Of a stretch of DNA of 64,000 nucleotides, positions 32,923-43,490 are shown one piece after another. The position numbers were made by a program, and so were the translations under genes. This DNA comes from Uranotaenia lowii (lineage: Eukaryota > Arthropoda > Insecta > Diptera > Culicidae): assembly GCF_029784155.1 (NCBI RefSeq), contig NC_073693.1, positions 153,919,442-153,983,441 of the forward strand, read 5' to 3'. Every line of letters begins with the position of its first letter. The first letter of the stretch is position 1. The notes under the pieces are model-generated. The model was not told where the DNA came from and made no database searches. It saw nothing but the letters and a program-made list of their open reading frames with translations.

Positions 32923-34400
32923 TATAAGTATCGACTAGCTCAGGCGGCTACTTTGTCAGGGTCGGCTTCCACTAGCTAGCAGAGAAACAACAACAGGGTG
33001 GACAAGGATAAGGGTACGGCAACCAAAGAATTTCCAATAATATGGGCTCTCGGAGAAACTAACAAAACCTGATTTTTCATTTTATACGTTTATTGGAAAG
33101 ACATCACAACATAAGGAATTAGGGAGTGCGTTGCGGCCGTTGACGTCCTGGTCCCGGAGCGAATTCCCATGGTTTCAGCTGAAGTAGTTTGAGGTTAGGT
33201 TGATTGAAGACAGGTGGAGGGCTTGGGTTGATTGAAGACAGTCCAAAATGGTTGACGACGAAGTTCTTGAGGGTGGTCAGGGGGTAAAGAGCTTGAGGGT
33301 TGATGGTGGTAATGGGCAGACGACTCAAAACTTGGTTTTGGCAAACGGAAGAGGTTGAAGGTGGTTTGCTGACAGATTGACGACTTGGAGGGGGGGCTTA
33401 ATGACGAGCGGAGCCACACACCACAAAAGGTTTGTCAATTTTACCTGTCTTCCTTTTCTGCCACGTGTTGGAATTCTGGTCGTCCAGAGCCCGAGGAGGC
33501 CGCACAAATGGCTCGGATGTTCGTAGTGCCCCTTCTTCGCCCCCTGACGTCCTCGAACGGTCCACGACTGCCGCCAGCACGAACCTTCCGGCTCGCAGTA
33601 ATGTTGGTTACCCGGTAGTCCTTCCGGCCACGTGCTTCCGAGATAGTCGAAAAGGTGGATGTCGGAAAAGCACGTCCTTTCGATCGTTCCTCCTAGTTGG
33701 CGTCCGGAGTCTTGACCAAAGAAGGAATCCGGTCAGGCTGAAACAGGTCCGATTAAAGACGGAACGGACCTTGAGCTCGAACTATCTGGATCCACACGCG
33801 CTGCTCTTCCTTTTACTTGAGCACAAATTTCACGTGAGCTGGGAGTGATTTAAAAGGGCGACTTCACTCTTCGAGCGTTCAGCACTGAATGCCCGCTTCC
33901 TTTCCCAGTTTTTTCTTTCAGCCTCCTACTCTCCAAACTTCGCCCGATTCTCGCCCGAGTTTCCGGCTGTCAGGTTGTACTCGGCGATAGAGTTGGGAGC
34001 TCCTGGTTGTTGAGTTCGACTGGTAAGGATGGAGCTAGGGTGACCAAAGACACAGAATCACATCATGTTTGCACTATCGGACCACGGAGGAGCCCGCATC
34101 ATGTCAATCGGACCGGAGCACCAGTCATTAGTATGGCACTAAATCGTGTCCCTGGACTCTCCTGTCTCAGGGACGCCCCAGCCAGATGATCTCCGTGGTG
34201 CAAACACGACGTGAGACCGACCCTACAATCAAAGCTAACACACACATATATTCATAAACTTTAACAATAATAAAGAGCCAATTGAAATATATATAAAAAA
34301 AGAATACAATGCAAATATTGAAAAGAATATCTTGAATTGTCTAATTAGACATATAAATGGAAATCGTTTAGAGTGCCATTGTTACCGTTCGACGGTAACA
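32923..34400 (-). repeat. LTR 3 (5' LTR of unit 2)
   Basis: The outermost LTR on the promoter side, followed by the ACTC duplication at 34401-34404. In element sense a TATATATA run near 34288-34295 lies ~110 bases into the LTR and may serve as a TATA box. Confidence 0.9.
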
Positions 34401-34404
34401 ACTC
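34401..34404. repeat. Target-site duplication ACTC (right)
   Basis: Matches 14921-14924. One extra A on each side could make it AACTC, but the TG start of the LTR favours four bases. Confidence 0.8.
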
Positions 34405-34645
34405 ATCAACAATATTTGCAGCACAACCAAGGGGTCCGTTACCACTGGCTTGGGACAGGTTGGACTCATCTCACTCCCTTCAAATTACTCGAAACAAATG
34501 AAGAATCCTGGAAAGGTACCGAAGCTACCTTCTCAAGATCCCAAATTTGCCGAGATATTCCGGCTGGCTTGAACCCACAATCCATTGTATATCAGTTTTC
34601 CGCTCGTTTGATGCCCTGTCCTACCCCCACGAATCCCCAATAATA
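34405..34645 (-). repeat. Right half of the sequence split by the gypsy array (possible SINE 5' part)
   Basis: GC-richer than its surroundings. On the minus strand it contains GTGGGTTCAAGCC, a possible Pol III B box. It is continuous with 14841-14920 when the array is removed. The plus-strand open frame here starts inside the LTR and is probably chance. Confidence 0.3.
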
Positions 34646-35150
34646 GAGTTAAGCTATTTTACTATTTTTTTTTACAATGGAATTGAAAATAATCAATGCT
34701 CTAAGTTATACTTAGCTGATATGATTCCTATGTTGAACAAAACCTTTTCTTCCGCGAGCTGTTTCCGCCTTGAAGAAATCCTAGCAATCGGCGAAAAAAA
34801 CTTTCGACGCCGGTACTCAGATTTTATTTATTATAGGTAGATATTTTTCCTTTCGAAAAATATAATGAACTTTTTGAACATCACTAAAATTTCTCCATCT
34901 TCAACACTGATTCAAAATAACATTGTTCAAATCTTCAAATCAAATCGAACAAAATTCTTTCCCAGATCTCAAACGACATCTTCACTCGACAAATCATAAA
35001 AAATTCACGGATTGAAATCGATTTCCATTACCGGTATTCCCGAAAAACTATCTAACCAACACATCAAGAATTTTCATTATTTTGAGGACAATAATTCACT
35101 ACAATGCAATGGCTAACTTCGAAAAAAAATAAAAAAGGAAAACAAAAATG
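34646..35150. other. Intergenic, no feature seen
   Basis: AT-rich sequence without recognisable genes or bounded repeats. Confidence 0.5.
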
Positions 35151-35152
35151 TA

Positions 35153-37835
35153 CAGTCCCCCCACAATCATGGGTCACACACAATCATAAGTCACCGATCA
35201 TTTGAACAGCTGATTGCTGCTGAACTGAATGAAATTATTTCATATCATATTTTTTTAATTTATCGATAGTATCATCAAAATGCATTAAACATATTACGTG
35301 TGCGCTTGATAACAGAAAATTGCTGTTTGAATAGTTTTTGTCATACGTTAACTATTACCTGTTGAATTATCGCACAAATTTCCAATGTTATAAGGATGAC
35401 ATCTTGAACCGTTAAGCCCCTTATGCGGGTATTTAAAAATTTCCAACAAAATAAATAGGTCTCATATAAGCACAAAGGACGAGTTAACATTTTACAAATG
35501 AAACAGAGCGAATAAAATGCGAAATTTAAATAATATTTGCAAAATAAAATTGACCCATAATTGTTACAGCATCTACCAAATTTCACACAATCATGGGTCA
35601 CTTTTTTGCTAGCAAAGCAAAACATTTCTTGGTTGCTATAGCTCTACCCAAATGCCCCTGGAATTTATACTATCAAAGAATGCCCCTGAATGTTTGCCAG
35701 AAACATGATTATTTCCATGTTGATTTTCGGGTGTTGCCATGGACTTCTATGTGACTAATAATTGTGAGCAATTTGACTAATAACACTAGTTTACAAAATT
35801 TAAAAAAAATCGTGAACTTGATTAACTGACCAACATTTTTAATGTAAAATTGGGCGCTGAATTCGAAAATGAAATTCAAAAAAATCTCAGTAGAACCGTT
35901 TTTGAGCTATGCTCCAAATATGAAATTTCGAAAAAAATAAAAAAGTTCTTGTACTTAGATTAAAATATCTCGGACGGCATAACAGTAATTTGAAATCCCT
36001 CTTTTGCATATTAAAGGTGATTAAGTTTTCTATCGATCATCTGAACATTGTTTTTGCGTTTGACCAACAGTATTGTTGATATTAGTGACTTTATGAGAAA
36101 AAAAATTATAAAAAACGCATTTTTTTAGAGAAAATTTTGTTTCAACGAAGGTTTTAGACTCGATGGTAGCATTTAAAAATCTGATTTTCTTTTGCGCTTG
36201 AATGTCAATTCAAAACAAAGATTTCAAGTGGTTATTTATCAAAATCGGTTGAAAATTGAAGAAGTTATGAATACTTTACCATAACTGAAAATTTTGGAGT
36301 TTTTAATAATTTAACGAACCGCAGTACACTTATCATAGTATAGGAAGAATGAAACATGATAAATCTCACTCGCTCCAAGTCAAAATTATTTATTAGCTTA
36401 CCAGAAGGTCACATGCCAAGTTTCAGGAAGATCTGACCATAGGAAGGGGTTGCTTAAATCTCAAACGTGAATTAAATTTTGAGGTATTTTGCCCGGAAGG
36501 AACGAAAAATACTGGTTTTTCATCAATAACTTTTTTCGTCCCTAGCTGATTGTTTTTTATGGTTGATTTTCTTAAAGCCTAAATTGAGACAAATATTTTA
36601 CCCGAAGACTGTAACTCGATTGGATTTGAAACAGAAAAGTTATTGCGGTTCAAAGGCCGCAAATTTTGTCCAACACGCAATGAGTACTTTTTACCCATTG
36701 CGTTTTATACGACAATTTTTGACCAAAATACAATCTTTGAACCGCAATAACTTTTCTGTTTCTAATCCAATCGAGTTACAGTCTTCAGGTGAAATATTTG
36801 TCTCAATTTAGGCTTTAAGAAAATTAACCATAAAAAACAATCAGCAAGGGATGAAAAAAGTTATTGATGAAAAACCAGTATTTTTCGTTCCTTCCGGGCA
36901 AAATACCTCAAAATTTAATTCACGTTTGAGACTTAAGCAACCCCTACCTATAGTCAGATCTTCCTGAAACTTGGCATGTGACCTTCTGGTAAGCTGATTA
37001 ATAATTTTGACTTGGAGCGAGTGAGATTTATCATGTTTCATTCTTCCTATACTATGATAAGTGTACTGCGGTTCGTTAAATTATTAAAAACTCCAAAATT
37101 TTCAGTTATGGTAAAGTAGCCATAACTTCTTCAATTTTCAACCGATTTTGATAAATAACTACTTGAAATCTTTGTTTTAAATTGACATTCAAGCGCAAAA
37201 GAAAATCAGATTTTTCAAATGCTACCATCGAGTCTAAAACCTTCGTTGAAACAAAATTTTCTCTAAAAAAATGCGTTTTTTAGAATTTTTTTTCTCATAA
37301 AGTCACTAATATCAACAATACTGTTGGTCATACGCAAAAACAATGTTCAGATGATCGATAGAAAACTTAATCACCTTCAATATGCAAAAGAGGGATTTCA
37401 AATTACTGTTATGCCGTCCGAGATATTTTAATCTAAGTACAAGAACTTTTTTAATTTTTTCGAAATTTCATATTTGGAGCATAGCTTAAAAATGGTTCTA
37501 CTGAGATTTTTTTGAATTTCATTTTCGAATTCAGCGCCCGATTTTACATCGGAAATGACCTTCAGTTTACTGAGTTCAAAAATGCTGTAAACTAGTGTAA
37601 TTGTTACGGTCTTCAATATTGACCCATAATTGTGGTTTTGAAAAACGTTGATTGTTTCGGTAAATTATGTAATTTTTAAACAAGATTTCAATGAAAAACA
37701 TATTTGAACTCAAAGAGAAAGCATTTAATGACTGAAATTCATGCAATGCTTGATATTTGGTCTACTAACACCCGAATAAACGAACATTTTGTGGTGGAGG
37801 GATACGTTAAGTGACTAATGATTGTAGGGGGACTG
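35153..37835. mobile_element. TA-flanked DNA element (2.68 kb) built around a long palindrome
   Basis: The ends read CAGTCCCCCCACAATCAT and, inverted, CAGTCCCCCTACAATCAT, with TA outside each (35151-35152 and 37836-37837). The terminal motif AATYATGGGTCA recurs inside at about 35553, 35592 and 37620. No transposase is present. About 1.8 kb of the interior is an inverted duplication. Confidence 0.8.
35784..37597. repeat. Long inverted repeat, ~0.9-kb arms with 13-base loop
   Basis: The left arm 35784-36682 and right arm 36696-37597 are near-identical reverse complements over most of their length. Examples are GCGCTGAATTCGAAAATGAA at 35852 and its inverse near 37535, and AACCGCAATAAC near both inner ends. 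The centre is CGCAATG / CATTGCG around 36683-36695. A transcript would fold into a very long hairpin. Confidence 0.85.
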
Positions 37836-37837
37836 TA

Positions 37838-39170
37838 ATTAAGGGCCTGCCGAGGAAAAATGCGGCCGCGAAAAAAACTACCGTTCTCGAGCAAGGCCAA
37901 CTTTGCTATATCTCTTTTAATCAATTTACCAATTTATGTGAACAAAACCGGGCAAAATCCGAGCAGTTTTCTCCTATATCCGGGCATTCGGAACGGACCG
38001 AACTTCTTTACAAATGTCATTACAAAACAGGGCAAGCCTTGATAAAGCCAGACAATTTGGATTGCTTAGTCATAATTGAGCCGATTTGGGAAACACATTT
38101 TACTTTTTGGTTTATTTCTTAAATTCTGAATTGGAATTTAGATTAGGATAGGTACAATATTGAAATTCGGATACAGATCCCACATTTAAAATTGAATTCA
38201 GGCTCAAAATTCAGAATAAGAATCAATATTCAAAATATAGATTAAGATCGGCGCGTAAATGAGTTGTGCAATCACAATCGAAATATCAAAATGATTATTT
38301 CGTTGAGGAATTCAAATCGCAAGAAATAGCAGATTTATAATTTGGATTGTTAGTTCAATTTAAAATTTCTAATTTTTAACCCATTTCCGTTTGTATACAC
38401 AACTCAGATGAAAGTCGTAATGATAAAAAAATTAATTTTATTTATCAAGTGTTATTTTATAAAAATAGGTAGGTATTTGATTTTTATTTACCAAAAAAAA
38501 AACACGCACAGCATTTTATTTTTCGAACTGATTTTAAAAAAATTGTTGAAGTATGATATAAATATTTGCATATTATTGCAAAATATTTGCAAAATATTGT
38601 GAAATGTGAAATTTTTACGTAAAAAAATTTGCAGAGGATGCCATATTTTCACGACGTATTGCTGAACGTTATAAATGTTGCTGTTTTTTAAGTTAAATTT
38701 TAAACTAAAATCTTAAACTTGAATCAAGTTTGCAAGAATCAAGTTTGAACCGCCAAAGTTTAAGCTCTCACTTTTTCTTTTTGAAAATTAATGTATTTTT
38801 ATATGTAGATGGTTGAAATGTTTGAATCTGTTTAAACATTTAGTGTATAGTTTGATATATTTAGATATTTCTAATTCGCATGGAATATATTTTATTAAGA
38901 AATTGAAGGTTTTCTAAAAAAAATCTCTTCTAGATTCTAGTCCTAGAATTTCTAGGACGTATTTTTACAAGTAACAATATAATACTTAAAACTTTTAATG
39001 TAAAAGAATTTAAAAATGAATAATCAAATCAAATCAAACTAAAGGAAAAAGAGATCGAAGTTCCCTGAGTTTACGGTACCTATGTATGTGTGTCTTCACC
39101 CCAGGGCTTCAATTTTTTCAATCTTCGAAATATGATGCATTTAAACAATCGTTTTATGAAATATGAACAG
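37838..39170. other. Intergenic, no gene seen
   Basis: The first ~220 bases are GC-richer and share short tracts with 14500-14800 (for example CAATTTACCAATTTATG), suggesting an old repeat. The rest is AT-rich. Confidence 0.45.
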
Positions 39171-39176
39171 TGAAAC

Positions 39177-39182
39177 TTTATT
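39177..39182 (-). terminator. Polyadenylation signal of the zinc-finger gene
   Basis: AATAAA on the minus strand, five bases after the TGA stop codon. Confidence 0.5.
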
Positions 39183-39187
39183 TGTGT

Positions 39188-39742
39188 TCAATGTTTTTCA
39201 TAATGATTTAAAAGATCCTGCTTTCTCCGGTAGACTTTTTTGCAGAATTCACATTTATGTTTCGGCGCTTGATGCGTGATTTTATGTTGCTTTAGAGTGG
39301 CACAACTACGAAAGGTTTTGTCACATTCCTTGCACTTCAACCGATCGTCAGCCTGGTGAACTTTTTCCCTGTGACTGTATAAAATATCCATGCTGTCAAA
39401 TTTCGCCAAACAAATGGAACATTGTACTCGGTGGTCACTTTTCCGATGTTGATCATACTTTTCGTAGGTTGAAAATTCTCGAGGACAATCATCACAGCTG
39501 AGTGGAACCGGTTGACGTTTGTGGCTCGCGAGATGCCTTTCGAAATTGCCGCTATTGTTGAACTTCCGATCACAGGTACTACAGGTATAAACCAGCGCAT
39601 GGACCTTAAAGACTATGTTGTTGCGGATAACTTCGCGGACGTCGACCTCAAATGGCAATTTTCCCAGCTCACTCGTATTATTGGGAAACACCAGTGGAGT
39701 AACGGGAATCTCCTCCAAAATACAAAACTCAACAGTTTCCAT
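39188..39742 (-). CDS. C2H2 zinc-finger protein, five fingers (184 aa)
   Basis: The ATG at 39742 (METVEFCILEE) is chosen because an in-frame TGA lies a few codons upstream. After ~50 residues without known domains come five C2H2 fingers: residues 54-74 (CSTC...HLASH), 83-104 (CDDC), 108-129 (CSIC), 137-157 (CKEC) and 164-184 (CEFC...HYEKH). All Cys and His ligands are present, and the protein stops right after the last His. The linkers are not the TGEKP type; the spacing resembles insect ZAD-type regulators, but no ZAD domain is visible here. It is probably a nuclear DNA-binding protein. An upstream exon is possible (a TTCTTAG acceptor-like motif precedes the ATG). The codons look intact. Confidence 0.8.
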   Translation of the reverse strand: METVEFCILEEIPVTPLVFPNNTSELGKLPFEVDVREVIRNNIVFKVHALVYTCSTCDRKFNNSGNFERHLASHKRQPVPLSCDDCPREFSTYEKYDQHRKSDHRVQCSICLAKFDSMDILYSHREKVHQADDRLKCKECDKTFRSCATLKQHKITHQAPKHKCEFCKKVYRRKQDLLNHYEKH

Positions 39743-39745
39743 CAC

Positions 39746-40494
39746 AATATTGTCTCACCCACTAAGAAGCACTTTTAACAACAAGATTTCTACATTATAA
39801 TCCGAGGATTATGATTTAAGAATGTGTAGTCGATGAATGGCAGTTTGCATCTGGTTCACACAACACCTGTGATTTGCCTTCAAAAGGAAACACCCGAGCA
39901 TAATGTTTTCGAAACCGGTTCTTGCTGGTCTTCTTCATCTGACCAACTGATCTTGGCCCATTTCATGGCTCGGGAATGTCAGGCAAAACTACAGACGTGA
40001 TGAGAATAAGTGTGATGTCAGAACATTTTTTCATACAAAACATGCAGCATTATCCTGTGAAATTTATTCAAATATGATCTTTGGATTAACACATGTGCAT
40101 GTCTCCTTGAACTTTGGAAGAAAGTATGGTTGTATCACGGAATTTCATAAATTGGACTGCCATTAACTTGAATAAACTATTTACCGGACTGCACTGAGAA
40201 TGTCATTTACCGGATAATCCATAAATTTACTAAATATTATTTGGTGATCCGTTTGTCAATTATTTGGAGATTATTCTACACATCAACAATATATTGGCGC
40301 ATTGCCCGCAGTCGTCATAGTCGCTAAAATTGAAGTTTCAGGGAACGACACCCAAAGCCGCTGGCCTTACCAATTCCGAGCTGGCCCGAATACTCTAAGT
40401 CTAAGTCTACTGGAGCCTCCTAGATTTATGTGAAAGCTACATAGGGGTGGTCGTCCGACATCATAAAGGACAATACATCTCTTATGTTTTATCC
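39746..40494. other. Intergenic 5' flank of the zinc-finger gene
   Basis: No gene or repeat recognised. Promoter elements for the minus-strand gene would lie here but I cannot point to a convincing one. Confidence 0.45.
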
Positions 40495-42365
40495 CTCATC
40501 CGTCCCTGAAATTTTTACCCGTTACAGTCCCTGGAGTGTCAATTTGACACTCCTGACTAAAACCGATCTGTCTCTCTTGTTTCTCAACCGATTTTTACAA
40601 AATTTATAGTTTTGAAAGGCTCGTAATGTAGCTCAAATATTCAGCTACAATACTTCAGTTTTCCGATATTCAAAGTCTAAGAAATAAAAATCCGAAATAA
40701 ACATGCTTCGGAAAAGAGACTGCAGATCAGCTACGGAATGCTAAAAAAATTTCACTTTGTGTCAAAAAAGCTGAAATTAGAAGCTATACGTTGCACATAA
40801 GAAAATATTTTTTTTCAATTTTTTTAAGATCATGAGTATTCATGACCACAAAAAATGTTGAAAAGTAGTGTAAACACCGTACTTTTCAATCAATAAACCG
40901 TCAAAATTGTTAAAGTCACACCAGATAAATTTAAAAAAGGAGGAAAGAAAACGAAATTATACACAATTTTGTTAAAATACGAAACACAGAATTTTTGACA
41001 AGTTTTCAAAGGTAATTTGAAAATTCTTGGTTTTTGAATTTTTCTGAATTTTCCTGCACTAACATACAACTTGCACTGGATTTTGAGCATATTCATGCAA
41101 GAACAACGTAAAACTGAAGTGATGTATGTGAATAATGTTTGAGAAATATGTTTGAGTTACAGGGTCCGGCAATTGAACTGCTACATTACTTCAACAGTTA
41201 TTACTTCGTTGCACAGTACTGAACGACCCTTCGTCGATTTGGTAACATAAAGTATTAGCTATCATTGGATGTAAGTGTTACTTTTGTAATCAGGTGTTAT
41301 CCGGAAAAATGGATCTCGAACAGAAAGGTAGCACTGTGGTTGCCTTGTTCCTAGCTGGCAAACGGCAGAAGGACATAGTTCGTGAGCTGTCCGATATAAG
41401 TGTGTGCAGAAGTTTTGTATACCGTACAGTTAAAAGATACCTGGAGACCGGAAGTGCCAAAAAACGGTATGGTGGGGGACGCCACCTGCCATGGCGAAGA
41501 TCGCCAAGAAGCGCCTTAAGAGAAATCCTCGTCGCAGTGCCACTAAATTGGCAGAGGATCTCAACATATCGGATCGAAGTCTCCGCCGGATCGAAAAGGT
41601 TCAAGACCTTACGGTGAAGCAGATACAAGAACGGGTAAGGCGCTTGAAGGCGCTGCTGAAGAGGGCCGCGGAAGGAAGGTTGAAGAATATCGTGTTTACC
41701 GACGAGAAACTCTTCACCGTACAGCAATTTGTGAATAAGCAGAACGACAGAGTTTGGTTGCCAGACAGATCACGGCGACAGAAACCAGCATCGGTAATGG
41801 TTTGAGCCGGAACCACCCGTGATGGCCGAACTCCGCTGGTTTTTGTCCCTGAAGGAGTGAAGATCAACCAAAATACATATCGGGAACTTGTCGACATTTT
41901 GGTTCCAGGGATTGGGTTTTCCAACAGGAGTCGACGCACGCTCACAAAGCGAAGAAAACCCAACTTTGGATTGCGCAACATTTTCTAGGGTTCATTTCGA
42001 GCTCCGAGTGGTCGGCAAGTTCACCAGACCTGAACCCTATCCAGTAAACATGAATCGGCAGAGAGGTAACTCAAATCGACAGAGAGATCGTAGCGATCTC
42101 TCTTGCGATTTTGCATCATCTAATCGGCAGAGAGGAACACACCATGCGCGTGCCTTGAGTGAGTGCCACGAAATAATCTAAAACACGCCCTCCAGAGAAA
42201 CACACGAAAATAATCCGAATCGTGTTTGTATGTTTCCCTTCGAGACGCGTGTTTGCCTGCCTGAGAAGTCGACTGCTACGACTGCACCGTACGAGTATAC
42301 GTGTTCAGTCCGACGAGCAGACTGAAGGTTGGAAAGAGAGCGCGAGAGAAGAGAGAACAGTCGTG

Positions 42366-42407
42366 GGCCAATCAGCGAGCAGCAGCCGACAAACCGAAGG
42401 TATAAAA
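42366..42407 (+). promoter_or_regulatory. CCAAT/TATA promoter-like region in the 1.1-kb element
   Basis: GGGCCAATCAGC (about 42365-42376) lies 25-30 bases upstream of GGTATAAAAACGCGCG (TATAAAA at 42401-42407). The order and sequence fit an RNA polymerase II promoter firing rightwards from about 42430, which would transcribe the structured units. Confidence 0.5.
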
Positions 42408-42669
42408 ACGCGCGCTGCCTCGCGTATGTCGTCGTTCGTTATTAAACCGCCAAAGCGTCAAGATCGGCGGAAGTGAAAAGTGTAAATAGAAATTGTAAAT
42501 AGAAGTGAAGAGAAAATTAATAGTATATAAGCAAAACTAAGTGCCTTCTTCTTCACTGCTTCGTTCCAAAGCCTTGCTCCCGGGTCCAGCTGCCACAATC
42601 GGCTCTTTTTAGAGCCCCCATCCAGAAAGAGTTTTGGATCTCGGTCAACCAGGCGATCGAGATCCCTTC

Positions 42670-42915
42670 GAGCCTCGGCCGCCAGGCAGCGTCATGAGAA
42701 CCTGCCTCCACTGATGGGACAACCATGCGTGGTTGTCTCTCAAGGTCCAATCCCACGAGGGGAGCGGACCATCAGTGGTAGTTTTCCCGAGCGCTCACAT
42801 TGTCCCGGCCTTGGCCCCCAGGCAGACAGTCTGCGGACCTGCCTCCACTGTTTGGCAACCACCAGGGGTTGTCAAAGCCCAATCCCAGAAGGGGAAAGGG
42901 CAAGCAGTGGTAGTT
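42670..42915 (+). repeat. Two tandem 137-bp units with a conserved RNA-like fold
   Basis: Unit 1 (from about 42672) and unit 2 (from about 42809) are diverged direct repeats. Each has a hairpin AGGCAG / CTGCCT, then a three-way junction. The closing stem is 42708-42717 with 42769-42778 in unit 1 and 42845-42854 with 42901-42910 in unit 2. Hairpin one is GACAACCA / TGGTTGTC versus GCAACC / GGTTGT, and hairpin two is GGTCC / GGACC versus GCCC / GGGC with an inner CCC / GGG. Some changed positions keep pairing (G-C to T-A; T-A to C-G; A-T to G-T). Confidence 0.6.
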
Positions 42916-43490
42916 TCGCCAAGGCCCTCCTCCTACAGTCCAATGGCTTTTCATGGCCACAACAATACGATTCAAACTGATTTCGCATGTACGCATTCGT
43001 ATTCGTTGCCTCTAGGTATCTCGACAGGACAAACCGAATGAGAATATTTTCGTTCTTGGAGTGTTGCCGAAATTAACCGTTTTATTCCTTTATTCTAAGT
43101 TCGGTGACTTTGCATGCTCTGTCGATTTTTGAGAGGACTCGCTTACTGGGTTTGGAGTATGTTGGAGGCCGAAGTCTGCTCTAAGTCTGCTACTTAATTG
43201 AATGAATTTGAAATAAAAAGTTGTTATTTTGATCAATTTATATGTTTATTTCAATGTAGCACTTGCCGGAACCTGTACATTACGGGATTTTCTTTAACTA
43301 TGATTTTTTTTAAAAATCGGTCGAAAAGCAAGATAGATATAGCGGTTTTAAGCGAGGAGTGCCAAATTGACACTTAAGGTCTGATTAGGGACTTGTTTTT
43401 TTCCTAAACTTTCAGAGTGCGTCCATTTAAAAGTAATCATGTGAAATTAAAGATTTCAAGAACTCATCGAGGGTCCCCGAAGAAATGGTA

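Larger units (their letters stand above)
14925..34400 (-). mobile_element. Tandem Ty3/gypsy LTR retrotransposon array: LTR-unit-LTR-unit-LTR
   Basis: Three 1478-bp LTRs (14925-16402, 23920-25397, 32923-34400) alternate with two internal regions of 7517 and 7525 bp. Everything reads on the minus strand: 5' LTR, primer site, gag, -1 frameshift, pol, 3' non-coding region with three repeats, polypurine tract, 3' LTR. The encoded gag and pol proteins of the two units are identical. The only differences I found are C16661 versus T25664 and the poly-T tract (35 versus 42 T, plus one A). A single ACTC duplication flanks the whole. There is no env frame. The arrangement suggests unequal exchange between LTRs of sister copies, or integration of a tandem product; a duplicated assembly is the alternative. 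Confidence 0.95.
42047..43144. mobile_element. Unclassified 1.1-kb GC-rich element inserted in the mariner transposase
   Basis: TA flanks both sides (42045-42046 and 43145-43146), and exact removal restores an unbroken transposase reading (PIQYWVWS), so the limits are firm. There are no long terminal inverted repeats. The motif AATCGRCAGAG occurs at 42053, 42074 and 42122, and inverted at 43117-43127. It contains a perfect 10-bp hairpin (AGAGAGATCG / CGATCTCTCT) near 42082, a promoter-like region, and two tandem structured units. No protein is recognised. The family is unknown to me. Confidence 0.7.
41309..43197 (+). pseudogene. Mariner-family transposase pseudogene
   Basis: The pieces in order are: an N-terminal helix-turn-helix (MDLEQKGSTVVALFLAGKRQ and SFVYRTVKRYLETGSAKKRY); a second helix-turn-helix in another frame from 41491 (AKKRLKRNPRRSATKLAEDL); FTDEKLFTVQQ with the first catalytic Asp; a TGA at 41803; VFVPEGVKINQNTYRE; and a shifted frame with WVFQQES, where the expected second Asp is Glu. 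It then reads SSEWSASSPDLNPIQ, which is cut at 42045 by a TA-flanked insert and resumes at 43147 as WVWSMLEAEVCSKSAT. There are at least two frameshifts, one stop and a probable deletion before WVFQQ. It is inactive. Confidence 0.85.
41160..43275 (+). mobile_element. Mariner-like DNA transposon, defective, itself interrupted
   Basis: The left end CAGGGTCCGGCAATTGAACT matches, inverted, the right end (CAGGTTCCGGCAAGTG), with TA outside both (41158-41159 and 43276-43277). Without the 1100 bp inserted at 42045 it is ~1.0 kb, shorter than a complete mariner, so internal deletions are likely. Confidence 0.8.

Noticed and set aside
34332..34643. A 103-codon plus-strand frame at the right LTR edge
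   Set aside because: It starts inside the LTR and crosses into split flanking sequence, so it cannot be an ancestral gene in this arrangement.
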